A DNA stretch of 64,000 nucleotides. Source: Euglena gracilis. Its lineage: Eukaryota > Euglenida > Euglenophyceae > Euglenales. The stretch is from positions 1,534,719 through 1,598,718 of the forward strand of contig CP154956.1 of the NCBI GenBank assembly GCA_039621445.1, in the 5' to 3' direction. Position numbers and translations under genes: made by a program. Positions 53,628 through 62,569 of this stretch are shown in pieces (positions within the stretch are counted from its first letter, which is position 1; every line of letters begins with the position of its first letter). Under the pieces are notes generated by a model. It ran no database searches. It was given only the letters and a program-made list of their open reading frames with translations, and was not told where the DNA came from.

Positions 53628-56276
53628 TTAAAAAGCGGCTAATACCGCGCAAACATGGTGGAAATGTGTGACGAGGATATCCTCGCTCGATTTTGTGGAT
53701 GGTGGTGGTGTTCCCACCAGCACATCATCGATATACACAATGGCAAACGGTAAATCGCGTAGAACCCATTGTATCATGCGTTGAAACATGGCTGGGCCAT
53801 TCTTAACACCCATGGGGAGTACCGTCCATTGGTACACACCCTTGGATGTCACGAATGCCGTGTATGGTTGGGAGTCAGGGTGTAAGTGCATTTGGTGAAA
53901 ACCGTCCTCCAGATCGAAAATTGACCACAACCGGTTTTCCGATTGTTTGGTGATCAAATCCTCGATCAGGGGGAGCGGGAAGGGATCATCCCTTGTTTGG
54001 GAGTTCAGGTACCGGTAATCCAGCACCAGCCTCCATTTCTTCTGACCTGAGGGGTCTGGAGGTTTAGGAACAACGAATGCCTGGGATGTCCACTCGCTTT
54101 TCGAGGGTACAATCCACTTGCGCTGAATAAGCTTCTCAATCATTTCATTGAGAGCTTGTTCGCGTTCTCCCGAACAACGAAAAAATTTCCGGTGCATTGG
54201 CTTGGCTCCATCCTTAAGCTCGATCTTACAAACACCGAACGGACCGCGTATCGCGGGGTCGATGTCGCACGCGTATACTGGATTTTCCAGCAAACCGTGA
54301 AATTCGCGGGTAATCCGCGAACAGAATTCGGCTGACTTAGGATGCTGACCTGCACTCTCGATGACTGCGGAAACCACCAGGGTATCCCTGGGGCTACCGA
54401 GCTTCCTCGGCACCGCAAATTCGGACATTCCGAATGCATCGAAGAAACATACGCGAAAAATGATTTCTTGCAAGGGTGGTAATATTTTACCACAAAAGTC
54501 TTCAAAAATCGGTACATTAGTGGGTAAATCCCACCAATGAAAACACACATACGATAGTTGGGTGAACCATTCCGCTTCCGGAATGATGGGTATGAGAATA
54601 ACTCCACGGGCTTCATCCCGCAGAATTTTCTCAACCGCACATTCGATAAGTTTTGGGGGAGGGTGCATCCATAACACCGTGTCACCCCAAAATTTATCAA
54701 ATGCGTTGGAGTGTTGTGACCAATGACGTGGCAAACGGGCATGTGCATTGGATGAAAAGGCATCGATTTCCAATGCCAAATCAAAAGAATCAGCCAATGT
54801 CGCGATTTTGGAAAACCATCGTTCCAAAATGCGATATTGACCAAAATTGAAAGCATTCCATACGCGTTTCGCGTATTCATGCACCCGATTTCCGGGTTGG
54901 AGAGAAGAAACACAATGAATGGATCCACAAACATGCGGGTTGTCTTCCACTACCTCAAGGGGTAATCCCAAGGGAGTTTGGACAGGTTGGGGATTTCCCC
55001 ATTCCGCATCAAATTCATACCAAGTGTACTCTGGATGGTGATTTGGCATAACGCTTTTCGCGTTTCCAAACAACGAGGTTAATCCGCGTTGTTGGAGAAC
55101 TCGGTGTATCTCCGCGCATTGCGGGCTACAACCAAGTGTATCCCTAGGTGTAGATTCCGTATTCGGAATTGCGATTAGTGTCGGATTTTCAACTAAACAT
55201 CCACAATCGAAATCCGATTGGGTGGAAATTCTCCTGCAGTGCACACATTGGAAGGAAGTGTAGTGGTGTGACGGGTGTGCGTGTACGTGGGTGTCGATGG
55301 CATTAGCCGGTGAGTCTTGTACAGGTGTGCCTGGATTCGGCACAACTGGTGGGTAACGGAGTGGTGGTGCGGCTGGGCGACTACTCGACACCGATATATC
55401 TTCAGGCCTTTGGGCTTTCGTCTTGTAACCCAGTGAAACGGCGGGGGTACCGCTACTCGCTTGCCCTGCCTCATGTGGAACGCATGTTGGTGTGTCATTG
55501 GGCAGGGGGGAGGCTTTCTCCGTACCCCGGGTGTGGAAAACGGTTGTTGGTGTGGTGGATAACGGTGTTGCCATTGTGGGTAACGGTGTTGGAAAAGTGG
55601 TGGTCATCATGGCGGATGTCAACGGTGATGGTGGTTTGGGTGTCAATGAAGTGGTGGGTGCTGTGCGCAAACCGTGGGAGTGGCAATCCACAACCAATCG
55701 GTACTGGCGTAAAAATGGGTATCCCAAAATTACGTCAGACCCGTGAATTCCGGACTCGTAACCCCAAATATTGGTGAAATGTTGTAATTGTGGGGGTTGT
55801 GAGTGATGCTTCGGAATGATGGGCAAGAGTATCTCGAGCACACATCCCAAATCACCACCACACATGGGGGTGTTATCCGCGGTTGTAATTTTGATCGGTT
55901 TCTTGGCGCTTACCAAGAGCGGGGTCGGTATCAACCCCAACCGAAAGAGCAGTGCAATGCGACAACCAGTGTCAATGAGAATTTTAACTTTAGTGGAGAA
56001 ATTTTGGATGCGGATTTCCGCTTGGACGAGTAATTCCATTGGTGGTACGCAAAGTGAAGGGTCTGGCGGAAATACGTTTGCATGCCAGCTCTCCCATGAA
56101 CCCTTTCCTACTTTGCTCAGCATTCCGAGCGGAAATGTGGAGTGGGTGGTAGGGGACCCGAAATAATTCCGGGTACTGACCGTGAAGGCGGATGGGCAGG
56201 GGGGGTAAGGTTGATCAGGTCTTACCTCCATCTGTTCATCAGCCCAGAGGTCCGTGCCCTCGGACCTCGGGCTCCC
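53628..56276 (-). CDS. Protease, Dam-like domain and RT of AZ
   Basis: The frame is open from the Gag UAG (56279-56277); the first ATG is 56231-56229, 15 codons in. Protease: KILIDTGCRIALLF, then MCGGDLGCVLEILLPIIP. A Pro/Thr-rich linker carries CVHCRR and CGC. The Dam-like domain is at ~54520-54850 (residues ~460-570 from the ATG): ALEIDAFSSNAHARLPRHWS, NAFDKFWG, VLWMHPPPKL, GVILIPIIPEAEWF and CFHWWDLP. RT: RKWIVPSKSEWTSQAFVVPK, KWRLVLDYRYLNSQTRDD, SIFDLEDGFHQMHLHP, VLPMGVKNGPAMFQRMIQW, and YIDD at 53724-53735. The protease and RT motifs are complete. The Dam-like box has HPPP where an active enzyme would have (N/D)PP(Y/F). Confidence 0.85.
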   Translation of the reverse strand, partial: GSPRSEGTDLWADEQMEVRPDQPYPPCPSAFTVSTRNYFGSPTTHSTFPLGMLSKVGKGSWESWHANVFPPDPSLCVPPMELLVQAEIRIQNFSTKVKILIDTGCRIALLFRLGLIPTPLLVSAKKPIKITTADNTPMCGGDLGCVLEILLPIIPKHHSQPPQLQHFTNIWGYESGIHGSDVILGYPFLRQYRLVVDCHSHGLRTAPTTSLTPKPPSPLTSAMMTTTFPTPLPTMATPLSTTPTTVFHTRGTEKASPLPNDTPTCVPHEAGQASSGTPAVSLGYKTKAQRPEDISVSSSRPAAPPLRYPPVVPNPGTPVQDSPANAIDTHVHAHPSHHYTSFQCVHCRRISTQSDFDCGCLVENPTLIAIPNTESTPRDTLGCSPQCAEIHRVLQQRGLTSLFGNAKSVMPNHHPEYTWYEFDAEWGNPQPVQTPLGLPLEVVEDNPHVCGSIHCVSSLQPGNRVHEYAKRVWNAFNFGQYRILERWFSKIATLADSFDLALEIDAFSSNAHARLPRHWSQHSNAFDKFWGDTVLWMHPPPKLIECAVEKILRDEARGVILIPIIPEAEWFTQLSYVCFHWWDLPTNVPIFEDFCGKILPPLQEIIFRVCFFDAFGMSEFAVPRKLGSPRDTLVVSAVIESAGQHPKSAEFCSRITREFHGLLENPVYACDIDPAIRGPFGVCKIELKDGAKPMHRKFFRCSGEREQALNEMIEKLIQRKWIVPSKSEWTSQAFVVPKPPDPSGQKKWRLVLDYRYLNSQTRDDPFPLPLIEDLITKQSENRLWSIFDLEDGFHQMHLHPDSQPYTAFVTSKGVYQWTVLPMGVKNGPAMFQRMIQWVLRDLPFAIVYIDDVLVGTPPPSTKSSEDILVTHFHHVCAVLAAF

Positions 56277-56279
56277 CTA
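56241..56279 (-). promoter_or_regulatory. UAG readthrough signal between Gag and Pol (AZ)
   Basis: Minus strand TAG (56279-56277), GG, then stems AGCCC/GGGCT and AGGTCCG/CGGACCT around a six-base AGGGCA loop. Gag and Pol are in the same frame, with 15 codons between the stop and the first Pol ATG. The mirror copy is at 62531-62569. Confidence 0.7.
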
Positions 56280-59216
56280 CTCCAAGTCCGAACCGGCCGC
56301 ATAGCCGGCAACGGACTTTTTGGTGGAATAGATGGAATTTAATGAGCGCACCGCCATTCGGGCCTCATTAAATTCCCCGTCCGAGGTCTCATCCCCCTCC
56401 CTGCCCGAAGCCGGGGTGTCCTCCTCCAAACAAGATATCTTGAAACCGACCTTTTGCCGGTTGGAGGAGTAACCACGGTCATCGCGGCGCTTACCGCGAT
56501 TTCCGTAGCCGGGCCGGGGGGAACGAGATCTGGGACATTTGGATGAGTGGTGGTCTTTGGAACCGCAAAGTGAACAACGGGATTTGTGGCGGGATTCCGC
56601 ATAACGGGGGGAACGGTATTCCGTTCTTCCGTCAAACCGTCGTGGCGAACGGGTTTCCCGTCGACCATGACCGGTGTACCGGGGTTTCCCCGGTGACTCG
56701 CGCGAAGAGGATGATCCACTTCGCGAACGAGATCGTGAAGGGTCGCGATTGAAATCCCGTTTTCGGGTAGGGGGTCCAGGTGACCGACCGCGAGAGGGAC
56801 GGGTTTCCCGACCATCACGCGATGGTGACTTGGGCCTACTACCGCTAAAGCGGTTCTCCGAAGAACGTGAAACTCCCGATTGACGTGAAAACGCCGAGGA
56901 ACCCGATCCCCGTGAGGAGGTCGAGCCCCTTGGGCTTCCAATACGCTTTCGCGCATCGGGATTCGGGCATTCCCGAGACATGTGACCAGATTTGTTGCAC
57001 AAAAAGCACAGTTTATCCGTGCCTTGGTCCGAAAAAACGCTGATTCCGGGTTTTCGGTCGCTTGGTGGGTGATCTAGGTGACATGGGTGATTTTTGCAAC
57101 GCGTTAACCGCACCCGCAGGGATTCCCGCGGTGGGATGCGTTTGGAAAGCGGACTGTATTTGTCCCAAAACTTGTGTGAGCTTGAGTTGCTTTGACACAT
57201 AATTCCAACGTTGGGCAAGAGTCATCTCATGCCCTGCCAACTCCTCGCGATGGATATCCTTCACGAGGGATGGTGTGAAATGCAACAAAACCGCATCGAA
57301 TTGTTCGCGCATTTGCTTCTCGCTAAGTTCATCAACTTCGGAAGCAAGTGCTAACCATTTGGCATACCAAAGGTCAATGGATTTCCATTTGCGATCCGAT
57401 GGCGCGAATTGTCGCCATTTCTTCTCCAGGGTAATCCTGGTGACCAGACTTGAGTTGGTTGAAGCGTATTGCTCAACCAGGTCATCAAATGATACGCCAT
57501 TACGTATCACTAAATTGCGTGCGCGTTCTCGCTCCTCCCTCGGTAGGCAATCGATGAATTCCATCTTGACTACCTCGGGATTCGGGTCTTGGGTGGGTCC
57601 CTTTAGTGCCCAATAGTACTCCCAGTCCCGAAAAAATTGTCTCCATGTGGTTGGATCCCCGTCCCATTGGGGTTTCACCTTGTTCGCAATTGCGATGGTG
57701 CCCTTGAAGTCTCTCTGAGTAACCCGCTGACCCTCGGTGGTATTCCAGGGGTTTGGGTCAGGGTAATTCCTAACACCAAACGCGTTTCGCGGATTTTCCG
57801 CTCCATGTGTATCCCGTGCAGGATTTCCCGCACCAAGTGCAAGGTTGGCAGGATTTTCCTGCGGGATTTGCGAAAATTTTGGTGAAATTCTCCCTGTGGG
57901 GCGGGTTTCCCGCCGAAAACCCGACGGGTGGTCTGGTAATCCAGAACCCGTTGGTGGTTGGTATGATCGCGAATGCGACACATGACCAATACCGGGTGTG
58001 GGGTGTTGGCTCATTCCTCGTACCAGGTTGGAATGTTGAATTTCTTGGTGGAGACTCGGATTTTCGAGCGGGGGGTCAATTTCCTCATCGGAAATGTGTT
58101 GCGAAAAGTGAGTTTGTGGTGTGGGCAAATGCAAAGGTGGTACAATTCGCGTTTTCGCGGGTGGTTGTACCAAATTCGCGGTGGATGTAGGGATTCCTAC
58201 TCCAGCAATGGTAATTTGAGAACGCGATTCCGGGACATTTGGAATACCAACCGCAGCGCTTACCGCGGTGGGTGGTGGCATAACTGGTACCGGAGTGGAC
58301 ATTTTATCCAAACTCGCGGACAAGTCATGCACCGTTTCTTCCAAATGTTCCACCAACTGGAGTTGGCCGCAAATACGGTCAACCTCAGTCTCCAAATGCC
58401 TAATGCGTTTGCGGTAACGGGAAAAGTCGTCCAAGAGTGGTAACTTTTCAGAAACCAAGTGTAGGTCTTGGACAAGTTGTCTTTGGGACTCCTCCACATT
58501 CCGGAGTTGACCCGCAAGCGCCTTTACTGCATTTGAGACAATTTGCAATTGGTGGGGTGACTTGGTGGGGGTTTCCGCGGTGGTGCGCGAATTTTCCGCG
58601 GTTGGCTTTTCCAACAACGCGGAAATTCGTCCATCCAACCGTGAAACCTCATCTTGCATGGACCGGGCATTCCGATTCACCGATTCCTCAAGTTGAATCA
58701 AACTCGTGCAAAATGCTTGCAAGGTTTCCTTGTTGTCACCAAGCATTTTGTTGTAAAATGAGCGAAATTCCGGTGACTCGGATATCCGAGCACGCGAAAT
58801 GGGGGGCAGTGAGCGGATTTCCGCTACTGTGGTGGACAACAAGGTGCAACGGGTTTGTAATTCCCCAATAGCGGCTTGAATACCACTAATGTCGGGAATT
58901 CGCTTGGAAAGTGCGGAAACATGCTCCTGCAAACCGACAACGGTGGCATTCATACCGCCAATGTCCGTTTGCATTTGTTGTTGCGCGAAATCCAACCGTT
59001 GTGCGCAATCCGCGATTTTCGCGTTCAAGGTGGTTAATCCATCCTGATTTGCGGCACAATGGCAGGATTTCTGCTCCAAGTATAGGATGCGTTCCTCCAA
59101 AACCTGGATTTGCGTACGGGGAACAAAATTTTCTTGCACTTTCGCCTGAAACTGCTTCAAATGCTCGATTTCCGAGCCAAGATGCAAAATCCGTTGTTGG
59201 GCTTCTTGGAAAGAAG
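56280..59216 (-). pseudogene. Gag of AZ (N-terminus lost, one frameshift)
   Basis: Two frames (57013-59187 and 56277-57218) correspond to one continuous 985-aa frame in AZ'. A T6 run near 57030, where AZ' has TTCTT, adds one base. Content: coiled-coil heptads (EERILYLEQKSCHCAANQ and beyond), a Pro-rich linker, a capsid-like block (ANKVKPQWDGDPTTWRQFFRD, YWALKGPTQDPNPEVVKMEF, IDCLPREERERARNLV), and a CCHC knuckle CFLCNKSGHMSREC. An Arg/Ser-rich region and a second knuckle CSLCGSKDHHSSKC follow. Sequence upstream of the coiled coil, known from A1, is absent because of the inversion at 59397. Confidence 0.8.
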
Positions 59217-59575
59217 TAGTGAGTGTGGCAAAAAGCTCAACCGCAACAAATTACCGATTTCCGGCATTTTGGGGGTGGCATTTGCGCTTGTAACTTGTGC
59301 TGCAATTGCAGTAGCATGGTTGAACAGGATTCCACTTTGGCAAAAAGATGGCTCATACCATCTTGCACATGCAGAAACTTGGAATCATTCCGCGTTTCCG
59401 CTTCACCACATTTCGCAACAATCAGGAACGCGGAATGATTCCAAGTTTCTGCATGTGCAAGATGGTATGAGCCATCTTTTTGCCCAATTGGAATCCTGTT
59501 CAACCGTGATACTGCAATTGCAGCACCAGTTACAAGCGCAAATTGCCACCCCCAAAATGCCGGAAATAGGTAACT

Positions 59576-62533
59576 TTGTCGCGGTTGAACATTTTGCCAC
59601 ACTCACTACTTCTTTCCAAGAAGCCCAACAACGGATCGGAAATCGAGCATTTGAAGCAGTTTCAGGCGAAAGTGCAGGAAAATTTTGTTCCCCGTTCGCA
59701 AATCCAGATTTTGGAGGAACGAATTTTACACTTGGAGCAAAAATCCTGCCATTGTGCCGCAAATCAGGATGGATTAACCACCTTGAACGCGAAAATCGCG
59801 GATTGCGCACAACGGTTGGATTTCGCGCAACAACAAATGCAAACGGACATTGGCGGTATGAATGCCACCGTTGTCGGTTTGCAGGAGCATGTTTCCGCAC
59901 TTTCCAAGCGAATTCCCGACATTAGTGGTATTCAAGCCGCTATTGGGGAATTACAAACCCGTTGCACCTTGTTGTCCACCACAGTAGCGGAAATCCGCTC
60001 ACTGCCCCCCATTTCGCGTGCTCGGATATCCGAGTCACCGGAATTTCGCTCATTTTACAACAAAATGCTTGGTGACAACAAGGAAACCTTGCAAGCATTT
60101 TGCACGAGTTTGATTCAACTTGAGGAATCGGTGAATCGGAATGCCCGATCCATGCAAGATGAGGTTTCACGGTTGGATGGACGAATTTCCGCGTTGTTGG
60201 AAAAGCCAACCGCGGAAAATTCGCGCACCACCGCGGAAACCCCCACCAAGTCACCCCACCAATTGCAAATTGTCTCAAATGCAGTAAAAGCGCTTGCGGG
60301 TCAACTCCGGAATGTGGAGGAGTCCCAAAGACAACTTGTCCAAGACCTACACTTGGTTTCTGAAAAGTTACCACTCTTGGACGACTTTTCCCGTTACCGC
60401 AAACGCATTAGGCATTTGGAGACTGAGGTTGACCGTATTTGCGGCCAACTCCAGTTGGTGGAACATTTGGAAGAAACGGTGCATGACTTGTCCGCGAGTT
60501 TGGATAAAATGTCCACTCCGGTACCAGTTATGCCACCACCCACCGCGGTAAGCGCTGCGGTTGGTATTCCAAATGTCCCGGAATCGCGTTCTCAAATTAC
60601 CATTGCTGGAGTAGGAATCCCTACATCCACCGCGAATTTGGTACAACCACCCGCGAAAACGCGAATTGTACCACCTTTGCATTTGCCCACACCACAAACT
60701 CACTTTTCGCAACACATTTCCGATGAGGAAATTGACCCCCCGCTCGAAAATCTGAGTCTCCACCAAGAAATTCAACATTCCAACCTGGTACGAGGAATGA
60801 GCCAACACCCCACACCCGGTATTGGTCATGTGTCGCATTCGCGATCATACCAACCACCAACGGGTTCTGGATTACCAGACCACCCGTCGGGTTTTCGGCG
60901 GGAAACCCGCCCCACAGGGAGAATTTCACCAAAATTTTCGCAAATCCCGCAGGAAAATCCTGCCAACCTTGCACTTGGTGCGGGAAATCCTGCACGGGAT
61001 ACACATGGAGCGGAAAATCCGCGAAACGCGTTTGGTGTTAGGAATTACCCTGACCCAAACCCCTGGAATACCACCGAGGGTCAGCGGGTTACTCAGAGAG
61101 ACTTCAAGGGCACCATCGCAATTGCGAACAAGGTGAAACCCCAATGGGACGGGGATCCAACCACATGGAGACAATTTTTTCGGGACTGGGAGTACTATTG
61201 GGCACTAAAGGGACCCACCCAAGACCCGAATCCCGAGGTAGTCAAGATGGAATTCATCGATTGCCTACCGAGGGAGGAGCGAGAACGCGCACGCAATTTA
61301 GTGATACGTAATGGCGTATCATTTGATGACCTGGTTGAGCAATACGCTTCAACCAACTCAAGTCTGGTCACCAGGATTACCCTGGAGAAGAAATGGCGAC
61401 AATTCGCGCCATCGGATCGCAAATGGAAATCCATTGACCTTTGGTATGCCAAATGGTTAGCACTTGCTTCCGAAGTTGATGAACTTAGCGAGAAGCAAAT
61501 GCGCGAACAATTCGATGCGGTTTTGTTGCATTTCACACCATCCCTCGTGAAGGATATCCATCGCGAGGAGTTGGCAGGGCATGAGATGACTCTTGCCCAA
61601 CGTTGGAATTATGTGTCAAAGCAACTCAAGCTCACACAAGTTTTGGGACAAATACAGTCCGCTTTCCAAACGCATCCCACCGCGGGAATCCCTGCGGGTG
61701 CGGTTAACGCGTTGCAAAAATCACCCATGTCACCAAGATCACCCACCACGGGACCGAAAACGCGGAATCAGCGTTCTTCGGACCAAGGCACGGATAAACT
61801 GTGCTTTTTGTGCAACAAATCTGGTCACATGTCTCGGGAATGCCCGAATCCCGATGCGCGAAAGCGTATTGGAAGCCCAAGGGGCTCGACCTCCTCACGG
61901 GGATCGGGTTCCTCGGCGTTTTCACGTCAATCGGGAGTTTCACGTTCTTCGGAGAACCGCTTTAGCGGTAGTAGGCCCAAGTCACCATCGCGTGATGGTC
62001 GGGAAACCCGTCCCTCTCGCGGTCGGTCACCTGGACCCCCTACCCGAAAACGGGATTTCAATCGCGACCCTTCACGATCTCGTTCGCGAAGTGGATCATC
62101 CTCTTCGCGCGAGTCACCGGGGAAACCCCGGTACACCGGTCATGGTCGACGGGAAACCCGTTCGCCACGACGGTTTGACGGAAGAACGGAATACCGTTCC
62201 CCCCGTTATGCGGAATCCCGCCACAAATCCCGTTGTTCACTTTGCGGTTCCAAAGACCACCACTCATCCAAATGTCCCAGATCTCGTTCCCCCCGGCCCG
62301 GCTACGGAAATCGCGGTAAGCGCCGCGATGACCGTGGTTACTCCTCCAACCGGCAAAAGGTCGGTTTCAAGATATCTTGTTTGGAGGAGGACACCCCGGC
62401 TTCGGGCAGGGAGGGGGATGAGACCTCGGACGGGGAATTTAATGAGGCCCGAATGGCGGTGCGCTCATTAAATTCCATCTATTCCACCAAAAAGTCCGTT
62501 GCCGGCTATGCGGCCGGTTCGGACTTGGAGTAG
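59576..62533 (+). CDS. Gag of AZ' (985 aa, 5'-truncated)
   Basis: The frame ATG at 59576 is only the first in the truncated arm; the true start lay further upstream, as in A1. Residues ~20-330 are coiled coil with few prolines. Residues ~340-510 form a Pro-rich linker with repeated ENPA/GNPA-type motifs. The capsid-like block is ~520-700, then CCHC knuckle 1 (CFLCNKSGHMSREC, 61802-61843). An Arg/Ser-rich region (~760-880) is full of RSRS/SPSRD, and CCHC knuckle 2 (CSLCGSKDHHSSKC) starts at 62234. The acidic tail ends GSDLE before TAG 62531-62533. RS-rich sequence between two knuckles is unusual and suggests RNA packaging or contact with splicing or nuclear-import factors (inference). Confidence 0.8.
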   Translation: MSRLNILPHSLLLSKKPNNGSEIEHLKQFQAKVQENFVPRSQIQILEERILHLEQKSCHCAANQDGLTTLNAKIADCAQRLDFAQQQMQTDIGGMNATVVGLQEHVSALSKRIPDISGIQAAIGELQTRCTLLSTTVAEIRSLPPISRARISESPEFRSFYNKMLGDNKETLQAFCTSLIQLEESVNRNARSMQDEVSRLDGRISALLEKPTAENSRTTAETPTKSPHQLQIVSNAVKALAGQLRNVEESQRQLVQDLHLVSEKLPLLDDFSRYRKRIRHLETEVDRICGQLQLVEHLEETVHDLSASLDKMSTPVPVMPPPTAVSAAVGIPNVPESRSQITIAGVGIPTSTANLVQPPAKTRIVPPLHLPTPQTHFSQHISDEEIDPPLENLSLHQEIQHSNLVRGMSQHPTPGIGHVSHSRSYQPPTGSGLPDHPSGFRRETRPTGRISPKFSQIPQENPANLALGAGNPARDTHGAENPRNAFGVRNYPDPNPWNTTEGQRVTQRDFKGTIAIANKVKPQWDGDPTTWRQFFRDWEYYWALKGPTQDPNPEVVKMEFIDCLPREERERARNLVIRNGVSFDDLVEQYASTNSSLVTRITLEKKWRQFAPSDRKWKSIDLWYAKWLALASEVDELSEKQMREQFDAVLLHFTPSLVKDIHREELAGHEMTLAQRWNYVSKQLKLTQVLGQIQSAFQTHPTAGIPAGAVNALQKSPMSPRSPTTGPKTRNQRSSDQGTDKLCFLCNKSGHMSRECPNPDARKRIGSPRGSTSSRGSGSSAFSRQSGVSRSSENRFSGSRPKSPSRDGRETRPSRGRSPGPPTRKRDFNRDPSRSRSRSGSSSSRESPGKPRYTGHGRRETRSPRRFDGRTEYRSPRYAESRHKSRCSLCGSKDHHSSKCPRSRSPRPGYGNRGKRRDDRGYSSNRQKVGFKISCLEEDTPASGREGDETSDGEFNEARMAVRSLNSIYSTKKSVAGYAAGSDLE

Positions 62534-62569
62534 GGGAGCCCGAGGTCCGAGGGCACGGACCTCTGGGCT
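62531..62569 (+). promoter_or_regulatory. UAG readthrough signal between Gag and Pol (AZ')
   Basis: TAG followed by GG, then stems AGCCC/GGGCT and AGGTCCG/CGGACCT, as in AZ. The Pol ATG is at 62579-62581, in the Gag frame, 15 codons after the stop. Confidence 0.7.

Larger units (their letters stand above)
44276..59396 (-). mobile_element. Family A retrotransposon AZ (most complete copy)
   Basis: On the minus strand: gag (59.2-56.28 kb, N-terminus missing), UAG plus hairpin, Pol (56.28-51.18 kb), ORF3 (51.01-45.58 kb), 3' UTR, polypurine tract and 3' LTR (44677-44276). Only a few single-base frame breaks are seen, at ~57030, ~53625 and ~46600, all at homopolymers. Its 5' end is replaced by the inversion at 59397. 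It is a different subfamily from A1-A4, with the same termini but divergent LTR sequence and proteins. Even without its 5' end it exceeds 15 kb. Confidence 0.85.
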
